Shown: in pieces, positions 37,978 to 48,796 of the stretch
How positions within the stretch are numbered: position 1 is the first letter of the stretch
Layout: each line of letters opens with the position of its first letter
NCBI RefSeq assembly: GCF_022759505.1
Contig: NZ_CP094289.1
Location: 3,596,001-3,660,000, forward strand
Source of the DNA: Georgenia sp. TF02-10
GTDB lineage: Bacteria > Actinomycetota > Actinomycetes > Actinomycetales > Actinomycetaceae
Length of the DNA stretch: 64,000 nt
Direction of reading: 5' to 3'
Notes under the pieces: model-generated
Seen by the model: the letters and a program-made list of their open reading frames with translations, nothing else
Database searches by the model: none
What the model was told of the DNA's origin: nothing
Program-made: the position numbers and the translations under genes

Positions 37978-38921
37978 CAGCCCTCCCCCGGACCGGCCCA
38001 GTCCGCCGCCACCGGCGCCACGTCCTGGTCGGCGACCGCGGCGGCCAGCTCCGCCACGGGCCCGCCGCGCGGGCCGCGGAGCACCGCCGCCGGGTCCGCC
38101 GCCGCCCACGGCACCAGCACGAACGCCCGGGCGTGGGCCCGCGGGTGCGGCAGGGTCAGCCCGGGGTCCGCGACCACCAGGTCGGCGACGCTGACGACGT
38201 CGACGTCGAGGGTGCGCGGCCCCCACCGCTCGGCCCGGGTCCGGCCCGCGGCGTCCTCCAGGACGTGGGCGAGGTCGAGGAGCTCCACCGGGGCCAGGGT
38301 GGTGGCGAGCAGGACGACGGCGTTGAGGTAGTCGGGCTGCCGGGGCTGGCCGGGGGCGAGGACCGGGGCGGTGCGCACCAGCGGGGAGACGGCGGTGACC
38401 GTGACCCCGGCGGCGGTGCGCAGCGCGGCGACGGCGGCGCGCAGGGCGGCGGCCGGGTCGCCGAGGTTGCCGCCCAGGGCCAGCACGGCGGGGACGGGCG
38501 CGGCGGGCCGGCGGGTGAGGGCCACCGGCCGGGCGTGCCGGCGGACGCGCACCGCGACGTCGTCGAAGGCGACGGTCAGCGGCGCGTGCGGCTTGCGGAC
38601 GGTGACGTCGACGGCGTGCACCCCGGGCCGGCCGAGGGCGGTGTCGGCGACCCGCTGGGCGAGGGTCTCGAGCAGGTCCACCGGCGGCCCGGCGAGGACC
38701 GCGACGACGTCGGCGGCGACGTCGGCGTAGCTGACCGTGGCGGCGAGGTCGTCGGTGGCGGCCGCCGCGCGGGTGTCCAGGTGCAGGACGACGTCGGCGA
38801 GGAAGGGCTGGCCGTGGGCGCGCTCGTGCGGCAGGACGCCGTGGCGGCCGTGGGCCCGCAGGCCGCGCAGCCGGACCTGGTCTAACGCGGTGCCGTCCGG
38901 GGCCAGGACGGGGCCGGTCAC
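37977..38921 (-). CDS. folB-folK: Fused dihydroneopterin aldolase / HPPK
   Basis: A 314-residue bifunctional folate enzyme. Residues 1 to about 125 are dihydroneopterin aldolase (LRGLRAHGRHGVLPHERAHG; DLLETLAQRVADTALG). From about residue 140 it is the pyrophosphokinase FolK (VPAVLALGGNLGDPAAALRAA; ERWGPRTLDVDVV; LPHPRAHARAFVLVPWA). Together they convert dihydroneopterin to hydroxymethyl-dihydropterin pyrophosphate, the substrate of FolP encoded upstream. GTG at 38921 overlaps the folP stop (GTGA). In mycobacteria the two activities are separate adjacent genes. Confidence 0.93.
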   Translation of the reverse strand: MTGPVLAPDGTALDQVRLRGLRAHGRHGVLPHERAHGQPFLADVVLHLDTRAAAATDDLAATVSYADVAADVVAVLAGPPVDLLETLAQRVADTALGRPGVHAVDVTVRKPHAPLTVAFDDVAVRVRRHARPVALTRRPAAPVPAVLALGGNLGDPAAALRAAVAALRTAAGVTVTAVSPLVRTAPVLAPGQPRQPDYLNAVVLLATTLAPVELLDLAHVLEDAAGRTRAERWGPRTLDVDVVSVADLVVADPGLTLPHPRAHARAFVLVPWAAADPAAVLRGPRGGPVAELAAAVADQDVAPVAADWAGPGEG

Positions 38922-39763
38922 CGCCCGGCCCGCCAGGCGGCGGCCACCCGGACGGCGTCGACGGTGGTGGAGACCTCGTGCACCCGCACCGCCCACGCGC
39001 CAGCGGCGGCGGCCAGGGCGCTGACCGCGGCGGTGGCGTTGTCCCGGGCCAGCGGCTCCGCGGCGAGCCGGTCGGGGACGACGCCGGCGAGGAACCGCTT
39101 GCGGGAGGCGCCCACGAGCACCGGGTGGCCGAGCCCGGCGAGGGCGTCGAGGTGAGCCAGCAGGCGCCAGTTGTGCGCGGCGTCCTTGGCGAAGCCCAGG
39201 CCGGGGTCGAGGACGATCTTCTCGGCGGGCACCCCGGCGGCGCGGGCGGCGCCGACCCGGTCGGTGAGCTCGGCGCGCACCTCGGCGACGACGTCGTCGT
39301 AGCGGGCCAGGGAGGTCATGGTGGCGGGGGTGCCGCGCCAGTGCCCCAGGACGTAGACGGCGCCGGCCCGGGCGACGGCGGCCGGGAGGGCCGGGTCGGC
39401 GAGCCCGCCGGAGACGTCGTTGACGATGCGGGCGCCGGCGGCGGTGGCGGCCGCGGCGGTGGCGGCGTGCACGGTGTCGACGCTGACCGTCGCCCCGTCG
39501 CCGGCGAGGGCGGCCACCACCGGCACGACGCGGTCGATCTCCTCCTCGGGCGCGACGCCGGAGGCGCCGGGGCGGGTGGACTCCCCGCCGACGTCGACGA
39601 TGTCCGCGCCCTGGGTGCGCAGGTGCCGGGCGTGGGCGATGGCGACGTCGGTGTCGAACCACTGCCCGCCGTCGGAGAAGGAGTCCGGGGTGACGTTGAC
39701 GATGCCCATGACGAGCGTGCGGTCGGTCGGTGCGCCGGGCAGCGGGACCGGGGCGGTGTTCAC
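38918..39763 (-). CDS. folP: Dihydropteroate synthase
   Basis: A 281-residue TIM-barrel enzyme joining the pterin pyrophosphate to p-aminobenzoate; the target of sulfonamides. Signatures: VMGIVNVTPDSFSDGG, DIVDVGGESTRPGA, ARIVNDVSGG, and LVGASRKRFLAG. The GTG at 39763 has TAGCCT exactly six bases upstream (39770-39775) and no ribosome site, so it may be expressed from a leaderless message as well as by readthrough from folE, 42 bp upstream. Confidence 0.96.
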   Translation of the reverse strand: MNTAPVPLPGAPTDRTLVMGIVNVTPDSFSDGGQWFDTDVAIAHARHLRTQGADIVDVGGESTRPGASGVAPEEEIDRVVPVVAALAGDGATVSVDTVHAATAAAATAAGARIVNDVSGGLADPALPAAVARAGAVYVLGHWRGTPATMTSLARYDDVVAEVRAELTDRVGAARAAGVPAEKIVLDPGLGFAKDAAHNWRLLAHLDALAGLGHPVLVGASRKRFLAGVVPDRLAAEPLARDNATAAVSALAAAAGAWAVRVHEVSTTVDAVRVAAAWRAGR

Positions 39764-39805
39764 CGTCTCAGGCTAACGGGGGGTCTGCCGGAGGTTAACC
39801 GCGGG

Positions 39806-40516
39806 TCAGCCGCGCACCATGAGGCTCATCGCCTCGGCGCGGGTGGCCGCGTTGCGCATCTGGCCGCGGACGGCGGAGGTGATGGTCCGCGCGCCGGGCT
39901 TGTGCACCCCGCGCATGGACATGCACAGGTGCTCGGCCTCGACCACCACGAGCGCGCCGCGCGGCGCCAGCCGGGCCACGATGGCGTCGGCGACCTGGGC
40001 GGTGAGCCGCTCCTGGACCTGGGGCCGGCGGGCGTAGCCCTCGACCAGGCGGGCGAGCTTGCTCAGCCCGGTGACCCGCCCGTCGGCGGCCGGGATGTAC
40101 CCCACGTGCGCCACGCCGTGGAACGGCAGCAGGTGGTGCTCGCAGACGGAGTACACCGGGATGTCCTTGACGATGACCATCTCCTCGTGGCCGATGTCGA
40201 ACACGGCCTCGAGGTGGTCGGCGGGGTCCTCGGCCAGCCCGGCGAACATCTCCGCGTAGGCGCGGGCGACGCGCTCCGGGGTGCCGACCAGGCCGTCCCG
40301 GTCCGGGTCCTCGCCGACGGCGCGGAGCAGGTCCCGCACCGCGCGGCGCACGCCGTCGGCGTCGTAGGGCCGGGCCTGCCGGCCGTCGCCGTCGTGCAGC
40401 GGGGCGGAGTCGGTGGCCAGCCCGGCCCGGGCGGCGCCGGCCGCGGCGTCGTCGGCCATCGCAGCCCCGCTGCCGGCCGCCACGCCGTTCCGGCTGGTCG
40501 GGGCGCCGTCGGCCAT
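39806..40516 (-). CDS. folE: GTP cyclohydrolase I
   Basis: A 236-residue enzyme opening the folate pathway from GTP. The zinc ligands are visible in [19 protein letters not shown] and in [39 protein letters not shown] is also typical. The first 45 residues are a low-complexity extension; an internal ATG at 40459 is an alternative start. The chosen ATG at 40516 overlaps the ftsH stop codon (TGATG), a common actinobacterial ftsH-folE coupling. Confidence 0.94.
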   Translation of the reverse strand: MADGAPTSRNGVAAGSGAAMADDAAAGAARAGLATDSAPLHDGDGRQARPYDADGVRRAVRDLLRAVGEDPDRDGLVGTPERVARAYAEMFAGLAEDPADHLEAVFDIGHEEMVIVKDIPVYSVCEHHLLPFHGVAHVGYIPAADGRVTGLSKLARLVEGYARRPQVQERLTAQVADAIVARLAPRGALVVVEAEHLCMSMRGVHKPGARTITSAVRGQMRNAATRAEAMSLMVRG

Positions 40517-42567
40517 CACAAGCCCTCGGCCGGGCCGCCGACCCGGCCGCCGCCGGGGACCTGGCCGATGCCGTCGAGCGGGGTCTCCCCCGCGGCGGCG
40601 GCCTGGTCCTCGGGCCGCATCTGCTCCCCGCGGGCCCGCTCGGCGGCGGTGAGCACCGGCGGCAGGTCGCTGACCGGACGGCCGTCGGAGGAGAGCCAGA
40701 CCGGCCGGGGCGGGCGCTTGCCGACCGGCGCGAAGACCTCGCGCAGCTCGGCCTCGTTCAGGGTCTCCTGCTCCAGCAGCCGCAGCACCAGGTGGTCCAG
40801 GACGTGGCGGTACTGGGTGAGGATCTCCCAGGCCTCGTCGTGCGCGCTCTCGATCAGCCGGCGGGTCTCCTCGTCGACGATCCGGGCGACGTCGTCGGAG
40901 TAGTCCCGCTCGTGGCCGAAGTCCCGGCCCAGGAACGGCTCGCCCTGGCTCTGGCCGAGCTTGATCGCGCCCACCCGGTCGCTCATGCCGTACTCGGTGA
41001 CCATCTTGCGGGCGATGGCGGTGGCCTTCTCGATGTCGTTCGCCGCGCCGGTGGTCGGGTCGTGGAAGACGATCTCCTCGGCGACCCGCCCGCCCATGGC
41101 GTAGGCGAGCTGGTCGAGCAGCTCGTTGCGGGAGGTGGAGTACTTGTCCTCGGTGGGCATCACCATGGTGTAGCCCAGCGCCCGCCCGCGGGGCAGGATC
41201 GTCACCTTGGTCACCGGGTCGGTGTAGCGCAGGGCGGCCGCGGCCAGGGCGTGCCCGCCCTCGTGGTAGGCGGTGACCTTCTGCTCCTTCTCGTTCATCA
41301 CCCGGGTGCGCTTCTGCGGGCCGGCGACGACGCGGTCGATCGCCTCGTCCAGCGCGCGGTCGTCGATGAGCTGGGCGTCGGAGCGGGCGGTGAGCAGGGC
41401 CGCCTCGTTCAGCACGTTGGCCAGGTCCGCGCCGGTGAAGCCGGGGGTGCGCTTGGCGACCATGTCCAGGTCCACGCCGGGCGCCATCGGCTTGCCGCGG
41501 GCGTGCACGCGCAGGATCGCGGCCCGGCCGTGCAGGTCCGGGGCCTCGACGGCGACCTGCCGGTCGAAGCGGCCCGGCCGCAGCAGCGCCGGGTCCAGGA
41601 CGTCGGGGCGGTTGGTGGCGGCGATGAGGATGACGTTGGTCTTGACGTCGAAGCCGTCCATCTCCACCAGGAGCTGGTTGAGGGTCTGCTCGCGCTCGTC
41701 GTGCCCGCCGCCCATGCCGGCGCCGCGGTGCCGGCCGACGGCGTCGATCTCGTCGACGAAGATGATGGCCGGGGCGTTGGCCTTGGCCTGCTCGAACAGG
41801 TCCCGGACGCGGGAGGCGCCGACGCCGACGAACATCTCCACGAACTCCGAGCCGGAGATGGAGAAGAACGGCACGCCTGCCTCGCCGGCGACGGCCCGGG
41901 CGATGAGGGTCTTGCCGGTCCCGGGCGGGCCGTAGAGCAGCACGCCCTTGGGGATCTTCGCCCCCACGGCCTGGAACTTCTCCGGCTCGCCGAGGAACTC
42001 CTTGATCTCCTGCAGCTCCTCGACCGCCTCGTCCTCGCCGGCGACGTCGGCGAAGGTGACCTGGGGGGTCTCCTTGGAGACGAGCCTGGCCTTGGACTTG
42101 CCGAACTTCATCATCCCGCCGGCGCCGCCCTGGGCCCGGGACAGGAACCACCAGAAGACGACGAAGATGATGACCATCGGGAGCACGAACAGCAGCAGCG
42201 AGCTCAGCCAGGACTGCTGCGGCACGACGGAGTTGTACCCCTGGTCGGGGTCGGCGGCGCGGACGGCGTCGACCACCTCCGGGCCCTGCGGGGCCACGTA
42301 GAAGAACTCCACCGAGGTGCCGTTGTCGACCTCCCCGCCCTCGCCGTCGTCGGTGGTGTAGGGCTCGCTGAGGGTCATCCGCACCCGCTGGGCGCCCTCG
42401 GTGATCTCGACCTGCTCGACGGTGTCCCCGGCGAGCAGCTCCAGGCCCTGGGAGGTGTCGATGCGCTTGGTGCCGGACTGCCCGAGGAGGGACCAGCCCA
42501 GGGAGACCAGCAGGAGGACGAGGAGGATCCAGACAAGCGGTCCCCGGAAAATGCTCTTGGCGTTCAT
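40516..42567 (-). CDS. ftsH: ATP-dependent zinc metalloprotease FtsH
   Basis: A 683-residue membrane-anchored AAA+ protease that degrades membrane and short-lived proteins. Order: N-terminal membrane helix ([16 protein letters not shown]), an extracytoplasmic domain of about 90 residues, second helix ([19 protein letters not shown]), AAA module with [39 protein letters not shown] and the second region of homology [20 protein letters not shown], then the zinc site in [18 protein letters not shown] at 42567 with GAGGAG ten bases upstream. folE follows with overlap. Confidence 0.97.
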   Translation of the reverse strand: MNAKSIFRGPLVWILLVLLLVSLGWSLLGQSGTKRIDTSQGLELLAGDTVEQVEITEGAQRVRMTLSEPYTTDDGEGGEVDNGTSVEFFYVAPQGPEVVDAVRAADPDQGYNSVVPQQSWLSSLLLFVLPMVIIFVVFWWFLSRAQGGAGGMMKFGKSKARLVSKETPQVTFADVAGEDEAVEELQEIKEFLGEPEKFQAVGAKIPKGVLLYGPPGTGKTLIARAVAGEAGVPFFSISGSEFVEMFVGVGASRVRDLFEQAKANAPAIIFVDEIDAVGRHRGAGMGGGHDEREQTLNQLLVEMDGFDVKTNVILIAATNRPDVLDPALLRPGRFDRQVAVEAPDLHGRAAILRVHARGKPMAPGVDLDMVAKRTPGFTGADLANVLNEAALLTARSDAQLIDDRALDEAIDRVVAGPQKRTRVMNEKEQKVTAYHEGGHALAAAALRYTDPVTKVTILPRGRALGYTMVMPTEDKYSTSRNELLDQLAYAMGGRVAEEIVFHDPTTGAANDIEKATAIARKMVTEYGMSDRVGAIKLGQSQGEPFLGRDFGHERDYSDDVARIVDEETRRLIESAHDEAWEILTQYRHVLDHLVLRLLEQETLNEAELREVFAPVGKRPPRPVWLSSDGRPVSDLPPVLTAAERARGEQMRPEDQAAAAGETPLDGIGQVPGGGRVGGPAEGL

Positions 42568-43022
42568 CGACTGTGGGCTCCTCGCCCGGTCCCTCCTGCT
42601 CGCACGGCTGCCCCGACGGTAGCCGACGTCGCTCGGGCGACGCGGCGCCGACCCCCGCTGTTCGCGCAGGGCGTGGGCCTCGGCGGTGGGCCCCGCGGGT
42701 GCGCCCGCAGGCGCGCCCCTGGCGCCGGACGGCCGCCGGTACGTCAGGTCAACGGGGCGGGGCCGTGCCCTGTTCCCGCGGGATTCCCGACGGCGGCCGT
42801 GGACTTCCGCGGGAACGCCCGGCGGCGCGACGGCGACGGCGAGGGGGCGGTCGCCGTCGTCCGCCCGGGCACCCCGTGCGAGCCGCCGGCACCGAGACCG
42901 GCCGCCATCGTGCGGCCGGACGGCAACCAGACCGCCGCCGTCGTGCCGCCGACCGCACCTGGGCCCGCGCCGCCGTCGTGCCGCCGACCGCACCCGGGCC
43001 CGCGGCCGCCGTCGCCGCCCGC
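42568..43022. other. Intergenic region between hpt and ftsH with a 35-bp tandem repeat
   Basis: This 455-bp stretch must hold the ftsH promoter, but none stands out by eye. It contains a 35-bp unit repeated twice in tandem (42935-42969 and 42970-43004), beginning CCGCCGTCGTGCCGCCGACC and differing at one base. Short GCCGCCGTCG motifs occur several more times. Open frames here have shadow-like composition and no ribosome sites. Confidence 0.6.
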
Positions 43023-43577
43023 TCAGCCGCCGTAGACGTGCGGGGCGAGCGTGCCGACGAACCGCAGGTTCCGGTACCGCTCGGCGTAGTCCAGGCCGTA
43101 GCCGACGACGAACTCGGTGGGGATGTCGAACCCGACGTAGCGCACCGGCACCTCCACCTTGGCGGCCTCGGGCTTGCGCAGAAGGGTGGCGATCTCCACC
43201 GACGCCGGGCCGCGGGACTGCAGGTTGGTGAGCAGCCAGGACAGGGTCAGCCCGGAGTCGATGATGTCCTCCACGATGAGGACGTTGCGGTCGTGCAGGT
43301 CGGTGTCGAGGTCCTTCAGGATCCGGACCACGCCGGAGGACCTGGTCCCCGAGCCGTAGGAGGAGACGGCCATCCAGTCCATCTCGACGGGCAGGTGCAG
43401 GCGGCGGGACAGGTCGGCCATCACCATGACCGCCCCGCGCAGCACCCCGACGAGCAGCAGGTCCCGGCCGGCGTAGTCGGCGTCGATCTCGGCGGCCATC
43501 TCGGTCAGCCGGTCCTCGATCTGCTCCTGCGTCAGGAGGACCCGCTCGAGGTCCTGCCCCATGTCGGCTGCGTCCAC
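43023..43577 (-). CDS. hpt: Hypoxanthine phosphoribosyltransferase
   Basis: A 184-residue purine salvage enzyme making IMP and GMP from free bases and PRPP. The PRPP-binding motif is [33 protein letters not shown] and the base-binding end [14 protein letters not shown] are typical. The GTG at 43577 follows GAGGAG by four bases; an ATG five codons later has no ribosome site at a usable distance. It follows tilS by 28 bp; tilS-hpt-ftsH is a widely conserved order. Confidence 0.95.
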   Translation of the reverse strand: MDAADMGQDLERVLLTQEQIEDRLTEMAAEIDADYAGRDLLLVGVLRGAVMVMADLSRRLHLPVEMDWMAVSSYGSGTRSSGVVRILKDLDTDLHDRNVLIVEDIIDSGLTLSWLLTNLQSRGPASVEIATLLRKPEAAKVEVPVRYVGFDIPTEFVVGYGLDYAERYRNLRFVGTLAPHVYGG

Positions 43578-43605
43578 ATCGCTCCTCACCCTTGGCCGGC
43601 GGCCC

Positions 43606-44772
43606 TCATCGGCCCGCGGCCGGGCCGAGGTAAAGCCTGCCACACCGCCGCTCGGCCCCGACCCCGCCGGGCAGCGGGATACGGCCCTGGCCGTGGTAGC
43701 CGACGACCAGGGCGTCCAGGGCGCCGACGTGCACCGCGGCGAGCGCCGCGGGGGTGGCGCCGGCCTGCCGGGCGGCGGCGTGCAGGGCGCGGGTGCGCAG
43801 CGCCGGGTGGGCCGCGGCCAGCGGGGCGAGGTCCAGCACGACGGCGGTCGGTGGGGTGGCGTCGGGCGGTGCGGGGACGGTGGCGGCCGCCAGCAGGTCC
43901 GCGGCCAGGGCCTCGAGGAGGTCGGCGTCGCGCCGGAGCTGGTCGGCGGTGCGGGCCAGAGCCGGGACGACGCCGGGCCCCAGGGCGGCGGTCAGGGCGG
44001 GCAGCGCCTGGGCCCGCACGGCGGCGCGGCGCAGCGCAGAGCCGTCGGCGGCTCGCCAGGGCCCGTCCGGCAGGTTGGTCGGGTCTTCTTCCGGGATGAG
44101 TCCGAGGGCGCGGCACACCGCCTCGGTCTGGCCGCGGCGCAGGCTGAGAAAGGGGCGGCGCCAGATGCCCCGGACCGGCGGCATCCCGGCGAGGGACCGG
44201 GCGCCCGAACCACGGGCCAGCCCGAGCAGGACGGTCTCGGCCTGGTCCTCCAGGGTGTGCCCGAGCAGGACGGCGGCGGCGCCGTGGTCGCTCGCCGCGG
44301 CGGTCAGCGCGGCGTAGCGGGCGGCCCGGGCGGCAGCCTCGGGACCGCCGCTCGGCTCCTGCCCGCCGTCGGGGCCGGCGTCGCGCTCCTGCCTGCCGCC
44401 GGGGCCGGCGTCGTACTCCCGCCCGCCGCCGGAGCCGGCGTCGTCGTCCCGCCGACCACCCCCGCCGCCGTCGGGCCCCCGCCCGCCGACGTGGACGCGG
44501 CGCACCTCGACCGGCTCCAGGCCCAGCTCCCGGCAGGCCGCCGCGGCCCGGGCGGCCGCCGTCGCCGAGTCCGGCCGCAGCCCGTGGTCCACGACGACCG
44601 CGCCGGCGAGCAGGCCGGCCCGGCGGGCGTGGAACGCCGTCGCCGCGGCCAGGGCGAGGGAGTCGGGGCCGCCCGAGCAGGCCACGAGGACCCGGCTGCC
44701 GGGCGGGAGGTCCGCCAGCGCGGCGGCCACCGCGCTGCGGGCGGCGGCGACGGCGGGCGCCGGGCCGCCCAT
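43606..44772 (-). CDS. tilS: tRNA(Ile)-lysidine synthase
   Basis: A 388-residue PP-loop ATPase that converts the wobble C of tRNA-Ile(CAU) to lysidine. The ATP loop is [17 protein letters not shown], followed by [37 protein letters not shown] and [17 protein letters not shown]. Between residues of about 100 and 145 it carries an unusual glycine/aspartate-rich insertion built of units like [10 protein letters not shown]. The ATG at 44772 overlaps the stop of the upstream metalloprotease gene (TGATG). Confidence 0.92.
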   Translation of the reverse strand: MGGPAPAVAAARSAVAAALADLPPGSRVLVACSGGPDSLALAAATAFHARRAGLLAGAVVVDHGLRPDSATAAARAAAACRELGLEPVEVRRVHVGGRGPDGGGGGRRDDDAGSGGGREYDAGPGGRQERDAGPDGGQEPSGGPEAAARAARYAALTAAASDHGAAAVLLGHTLEDQAETVLLGLARGSGARSLAGMPPVRGIWRRPFLSLRRGQTEAVCRALGLIPEEDPTNLPDGPWRAADGSALRRAAVRAQALPALTAALGPGVVPALARTADQLRRDADLLEALAADLLAAATVPAPPDATPPTAVVLDLAPLAAAHPALRTRALHAAARQAGATPAALAAVHVGALDALVVGYHGQGRIPLPGGVGAERRCGRLYLGPAAGR

Positions 44773-45830
44773 CAGCCGTGCACGCGCCGCACCCAGCTGG
44801 CGGGCTCGGCGATCTCCTCCGGGGTTGGCAGGTGCTCGGGGGCGGTCCAGACGGCGTTGAGGCCGGCGTGCCCGAGGAGCCCGACGACGTCGCGGACGAA
44901 CCGGGCGCCGTTGCGGTACTGGGCGACCTTGGCGTCCATGCCGAGCAGCCGGCGCAGCAGGATGTCGGGGAGGGAGGTGCCGTCGCGGCGCTTCTCGAAG
45001 GAGGCCCGGATGCGCCGCACCGAGGGCAGGTACGCGGGCCCGACGGCGTCCATGACCACGTCGGCGTGCCCCTCGAGCAGGCTCATCACGGCGACGACCT
45101 CGGCCATCGCGGCCCGCTCGGCCTCGCTGAGGAAGGCCTCCACGAGCGCCCCGCCCAGCTCCTGGCCGGGGGCGGCCGGACCGCCGAGGACGGACCCGAC
45201 CGTCTGCGCCACCGCCCGCACCGCGCGGACGACCCGGTCCCCGCCGTCGTCGGCGCCGGACACCCCGCCGACCAGGGCCCGCATCCGGCCGGCGAGGTGC
45301 TCGGCGAGCCAGGGGGCGGCGGCGAACTGCACGGCGTGGGTCTGCTCGTGCAGGCACACCCAGAGCCGGAAGTCCATGGCGTCGAGGTCGAGGTCGCGCT
45401 CGACCCTGAGCACGTTGGGGGCGACGAGGACGAGCCGGCCGGGCCGCGGGGCGGTGGGGGTGAAGGGGTCGAACTGGCCCAGCACGCGGGGGGCGAGCAG
45501 CGCGAGGACGACGCCCATCTCCTCCCCAGCGACCCGGGCCGCGGCCGGGCCGGGCACCTCGGGCAGCAGGTCGCCGGTGAGGTGGGCGAACATCTCCACG
45601 TTGGCCTGGGCCCAGCGGGGCCGGTCGACCACGTACACCGGGGCCGCGGCGGCGGCCCTGGCCGCACTGTGCAGACCGGTCACCTCGGCCACGTGCGACG
45701 GCGCCTCCGCCGCCGAGCCCCGCAGCATCCCGGTCACGGCCTGCAGCTCGGCGCGGGACCCGCGCGGACCGGGCGGGGCGAGGCGGGCGGCGCGGCGGGC
45801 CGCGACCTCCCAGTCGACGGCGGCGCTCAT
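44772..45830 (-). CDS. DUF2342-family zinc-dependent metalloprotease
   Basis: A 352-residue protein of the actinobacterial DUF2342 family (mycobacterial Rv3626c). The metal site is in [19 protein letters not shown], with the downstream glutamate region [18 protein letters not shown]. No signal peptide is seen. The ATG at 45830 has no ribosome site; TAGGTT lies six bases upstream (45837-45842), suggesting a leaderless start. Lies between dacB and tilS on the same strand, as in mycobacteria. Substrates are not known. Confidence 0.88.
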   Translation of the reverse strand: MSAAVDWEVAARRAARLAPPGPRGSRAELQAVTGMLRGSAAEAPSHVAEVTGLHSAARAAAAAPVYVVDRPRWAQANVEMFAHLTGDLLPEVPGPAAARVAGEEMGVVLALLAPRVLGQFDPFTPTAPRPGRLVLVAPNVLRVERDLDLDAMDFRLWVCLHEQTHAVQFAAAPWLAEHLAGRMRALVGGVSGADDGGDRVVRAVRAVAQTVGSVLGGPAAPGQELGGALVEAFLSEAERAAMAEVVAVMSLLEGHADVVMDAVGPAYLPSVRRIRASFEKRRDGTSLPDILLRRLLGMDAKVAQYRNGARFVRDVVGLLGHAGLNAVWTAPEHLPTPEEIAEPASWVRRVHG

Positions 45831-45868
45831 AGCCCCAACCTAACCGCCGTAGCTGGCTGCCGCCGCAG

Positions 45869-47488
45869 CTAGCCGCTGCCGCAGCCGCACCCGGCGAGCG
45901 TGGCGGCGAAGTCGTCCAGCGCGGCCCGCGCCCCGTGGGTGGTGCCGACCTGCAGGCCGTCGGCGAGCGCCGCGAAGACGAGGAGGCGCCCGTCGGCGGT
46001 CACCACTGTCCCGGCGAGCGCCGAGGCGACGGTCAGGGTGCCGGTCTTGGCGCGCACCCGGCCGGCCTCCTCGCCGGTCAGCCGGCGCCCCAGCGTGCCG
46101 TCCAGCCCGCCGACCGGCAGGCCGGGCAGCAGGCCGGCCAGGGTGGGGGCGCCGCCGTCGGACTCGGCGGTGCCCGACCCGCCGTCGGGTGTCCCGCCGT
46201 GAGCCGTCCCGCCGGTGGCCGCCAGGGTCAGGACGTCGGCGAGGGCCCGCGGCGGGACCCGGCCGGCCATGTCCAGGCCGCTGGTGTCGCGCAGGTCCGC
46301 GCCGGCCAGGTCCACCCCCAGGTCGCTGAGCTGGGCCTGCACGGCGGCGACGGCGCCCGCGAAGTCCGCGGGCAGGCCGCGCTCCACCGCGACGAGCCGG
46401 GCCAGGACCTCGGTCACGGAGTTCTCCGACTCCTTCAGCGCGTACCGGACGACGGCACCGACGGGTGCGGACTCCGCGGTGGCGATGGTGGGGGCGCCGT
46501 CGGCCGCCGGCTCGCTCTCGGCGTCGGCCGCACGCGCGCCCGCGCCGTCGGCTTCACGCTCACCCTCGCCGTCGGCCGCACGCTCACCCTCGCCGTCGGC
46601 CGCACGCTCACCAGCGCCGTCGGCCGCATCCGTCCCGCCCGTTCCCTCGGCCTCGCTCGCCGCGTCACCGGCGCTGCCGGCGAAGCCGGTGGTGCGGGAC
46701 ACCGGCCCGCTGACCGTGACGCCGGCGGCGCCGAGCGCGGCGGTGAAGGCCTCGGCGGCGTCGAGCGCGGGATCCTCCGGGTAGCCCGCCGAGGTGCGGC
46801 CGGCATCGACCGCGAGGGCCTGGATGGGCATGACGTAGTTCAGGTCCGCGCCGCCCCAGCCCGGGGCGAGGGTGGGCCCGGTGAAGAGGGAGTCGTCCAG
46901 GCTCACGCGCACGCTCGTGGTGCCCTGGTCGGTGAGGGCGGCGGCGGTGTCGGCGGCGAGGTCGGCGAGCCCGGCCCGGCCGTTGACCGCGGCGCCGTCG
47001 CCGGCGCCGGCGGCGAGCAGCACGTCCCCGCCGCCGACGAGGACGACCTGGTCGGGCTCGGGCTGGACGACCCGGGTGGTCAGCGTCCGGGCCGGGCCCA
47101 GGGCGTCCAGGGCGGCGGCGGCGGTGAGCAGCTTCAGCGTGGAGGCCGGGGTGCGCGCGGTGCCGGGGTCCTGGGCCAGCAGGGTCTCCCCGGTCAGTCC
47201 GTCGGCGACGACGACGCCGACGCTGCCGGTGACCCGCGGGTCCTCCTGCAGGGCAGCGACCGCCTGCTCGAGGCCGGCGGTGGTGGGCGCGGGCGCCTCG
47301 GGGTCGGCGCCGGCTACCTCGGGCGCCTGGAGCGGACCGGGGAGCGCGAGGCCCGGGAAGGGTACGGGGTCGGCCGGCGCGGGCTCGGTGGTGAGCACCC
47401 CGGGGACGACGTCGGCCGCGTCGGCCGTGCCGTAACCGCCGAGTAGCGCGACGACGGCGAGGGCGGCGATCGTCCCGCGTCGACCCAC
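45869..47488 (-). CDS. dacB: D-alanyl-D-alanine carboxypeptidase/endopeptidase (PBP4 type)
   Basis: A 539-residue exported class C penicillin-binding protein trimming peptidoglycan peptides. A signal peptide ([21 protein letters not shown]) is followed by the serine-protease-like motifs: SxxK in [15 protein letters not shown], SxN in [12 protein letters not shown] and KTG in [14 protein letters not shown]. An acidic insertion of about 60 residues with ADGEGER repeats lies before the SxN box. GTG at 47488 has AAGGAG six bases upstream. Divergent from ppa, as in mycobacteria. Confidence 0.93.
   Translation of the reverse strand: MGRRGTIAALAVVALLGGYGTADAADVVPGVLTTEPAPADPVPFPGLALPGPLQAPEVAGADPEAPAPTTAGLEQAVAALQEDPRVTGSVGVVVADGLTGETLLAQDPGTARTPASTLKLLTAAAALDALGPARTLTTRVVQPEPDQVVLVGGGDVLLAAGAGDGAAVNGRAGLADLAADTAAALTDQGTTSVRVSLDDSLFTGPTLAPGWGGADLNYVMPIQALAVDAGRTSAGYPEDPALDAAEAFTAALGAAGVTVSGPVSRTTGFAGSAGDAASEAEGTGGTDAADGAGERAADGEGERAADGEGEREADGAGARAADAESEPAADGAPTIATAESAPVGAVVRYALKESENSVTEVLARLVAVERGLPADFAGAVAAVQAQLSDLGVDLAGADLRDTSGLDMAGRVPPRALADVLTLAATGGTAHGGTPDGGSGTAESDGGAPTLAGLLPGLPVGGLDGTLGRRLTGEEAGRVRAKTGTLTVASALAGTVVTADGRLLVFAALADGLQVGTTHGARAALDDFAATLAGCGCGSG
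46529..46624. repeat. 24-bp tandem repeat inside dacB
   Basis: About four units of 24 bp (46529-46552, 46553-46576, 46577-46600, 46601-46624), the middle ones starting with CGCACGCTCACC, encode the eight-residue repeat ERAADGEG within the acidic insertion of the PBP4 protein. The length is a multiple of three, so copy-number change would keep the frame. Confidence 0.8.
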
Positions 47489-47829
47489 GCTCGTCTCCTT
47501 CGTGCTCGGGCTGGCTATGCGCCGTGCGCCTGCCCCGGCTGCCGCCGTCGACGGGCTGCCCGGGTGCCGGCGGCCGTCGGGACGAGCCGCCTGGACCGGC
47601 CGCCGTCGGGAGCGGCCAGCGTCGGGACCGGCCGCCGTCGCCGGGGCCGGACCGTGCCGGCAGCACCCGGCCGGCACCCGGGCGCCACCGCCACCGGCGC
47701 CCCGCACCCGACGGGCACGGACGCCGTTGGCGTGCGCCACACTAGTGCCTCGCGAGGTCCGGCCAGTCGATGCCGGCGCCGACGAGCCTCGGCCGCCCGG
47801 CCGGGACCGGTGACGGAGGAAGGGAAGCC
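47489..47829. other. Divergent dacB-ppa intergenic region
   Basis: This 341-bp gap must hold the promoters of dacB (minus) and ppa (plus). It contains the block GACCGGCCGCCGTCG twice (about 47597 and 47629), embedded in similar GC-rich text. The candidate region near the ppa side is the AT-richer GCGCCACACTAGTGCC at about 47733. No gene was supported. Confidence 0.4.
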
Positions 47830-48417
47830 GTGGAGTTCGACGTCACGATCGAGATCCCCAAGGGGAACCGGAACAAGTACGAGGTGGACCACGAGACGGG
47901 GCGCATCCGGCTGGACCGGATGCTGTTCACCTCCACGCGCTACCCCGACGACTACGGCTTCATCGAGGAGACCCTGGGCGAGGACGGCGACCCGCTCGAC
48001 GCGCTCGTCCTGCTGGAGGAGCCCACCTTCCCCGGCTGCCTGATCCGGTGCCGTGCGCTCGGCATGTTCCGGATGAAGGACGAGGCCGGCGGGGACGACA
48101 AGGTGCTGTGCGTGCCGGCTGCCGACCAGCGAGCCTCCTGGCGGACCGACATCGAGGACGTCAGTGAGTTTCATCGGCTGGAGATCCAGCACTTCTTCGA
48201 GGTCTACAAGGACCTCGAGCCGGGCAAGTCGGTCGAGGGCGCGCACTGGGTGGGCCGGGAGGAGGCCGAGGCCGAGATCCGCCGCTCCTACGCCCGCGCC
48301 GAGGAGAACGGGTACAACCGCCACGGTGCTGCCCGTCCGGACGAGGCCATCACCCGCGACGGCGACAAGGAGCACGCCGACCCGACCGGTGCGGGGGACG
48401 CCGGGCGGCCCGAGTAG
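47830..48417 (+). CDS. ppa: Inorganic pyrophosphatase
   Basis: A 195-residue family I soluble pyrophosphatase that pulls biosynthetic reactions by hydrolysing PPi. Signatures: [41 protein letters not shown] (metal-binding aspartates) and [13 protein letters not shown]. The C-terminal 25 residues are an acidic extension. The GTG at 47830 is preceded by GGAGGAAGGG; an ATG 20 codons earlier lies upstream of this ribosome site and is rejected. Confidence 0.96.
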   Translation: MEFDVTIEIPKGNRNKYEVDHETGRIRLDRMLFTSTRYPDDYGFIEETLGEDGDPLDALVLLEEPTFPGCLIRCRALGMFRMKDEAGGDDKVLCVPAADQRASWRTDIEDVSEFHRLEIQHFFEVYKDLEPGKSVEGAHWVGREEAEAEIRRSYARAEENGYNRHGAARPDEAITRDGDKEHADPTGAGDAGRPE

Positions 48418-48562
48418 CAGGAGCTTCCCGCTCCGCGGCGGCGATCCCGCACGCCCTCACGCGGCGAGTCTGAGCCGGGCCGCTCCTGACCGCGCTCAGT
48501 CCGGGCCCAGCCCGACGTGACAGCGGCCCGAGCCCAGGGGGCCGGGACACCGCAGGCCGACT

Positions 48563-48664
48563 GCATCCTGTGTAGTCGTTTAAGCGCTTTCCCGTGCCCG
48601 GGAAAGCGCTTAAACGACTACAGAGGATGGACGGCTGCCTCGTCGCACCGGCCCGGGTTCGGCT
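48563..48664 (+). repeat. Long hairpin repeat element, copy B
   Basis: An inverted repeat with arms 48563-48593 and 48600-48630 (29 of 31 positions pair) encloses the 6-base loop GTGCCC. It is the same element as copy A at 32232, with the same outer text GCATCCTGTGTAGTCG, the same AAGCGCTTTCCC inner end and the same following flank (48631-48664). The T-A pair at the site where copy A has G-C is a compensatory change. It lies between ppa and the AbiEi/DUF559-like gene. Confidence 0.85.
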
Positions 48665-48796
48665 TCTCACCCGATGCGGTGGAGCAGCGAGGTCAACCGA
48701 CGCAGCTCGGCACCGACGTACACAGCGCCTCCCCGTCCTCCACAGACGTCCCCCGCTGACGCCCGCACGACCGGCCAAGCTCGCCACCCTGGCCCG

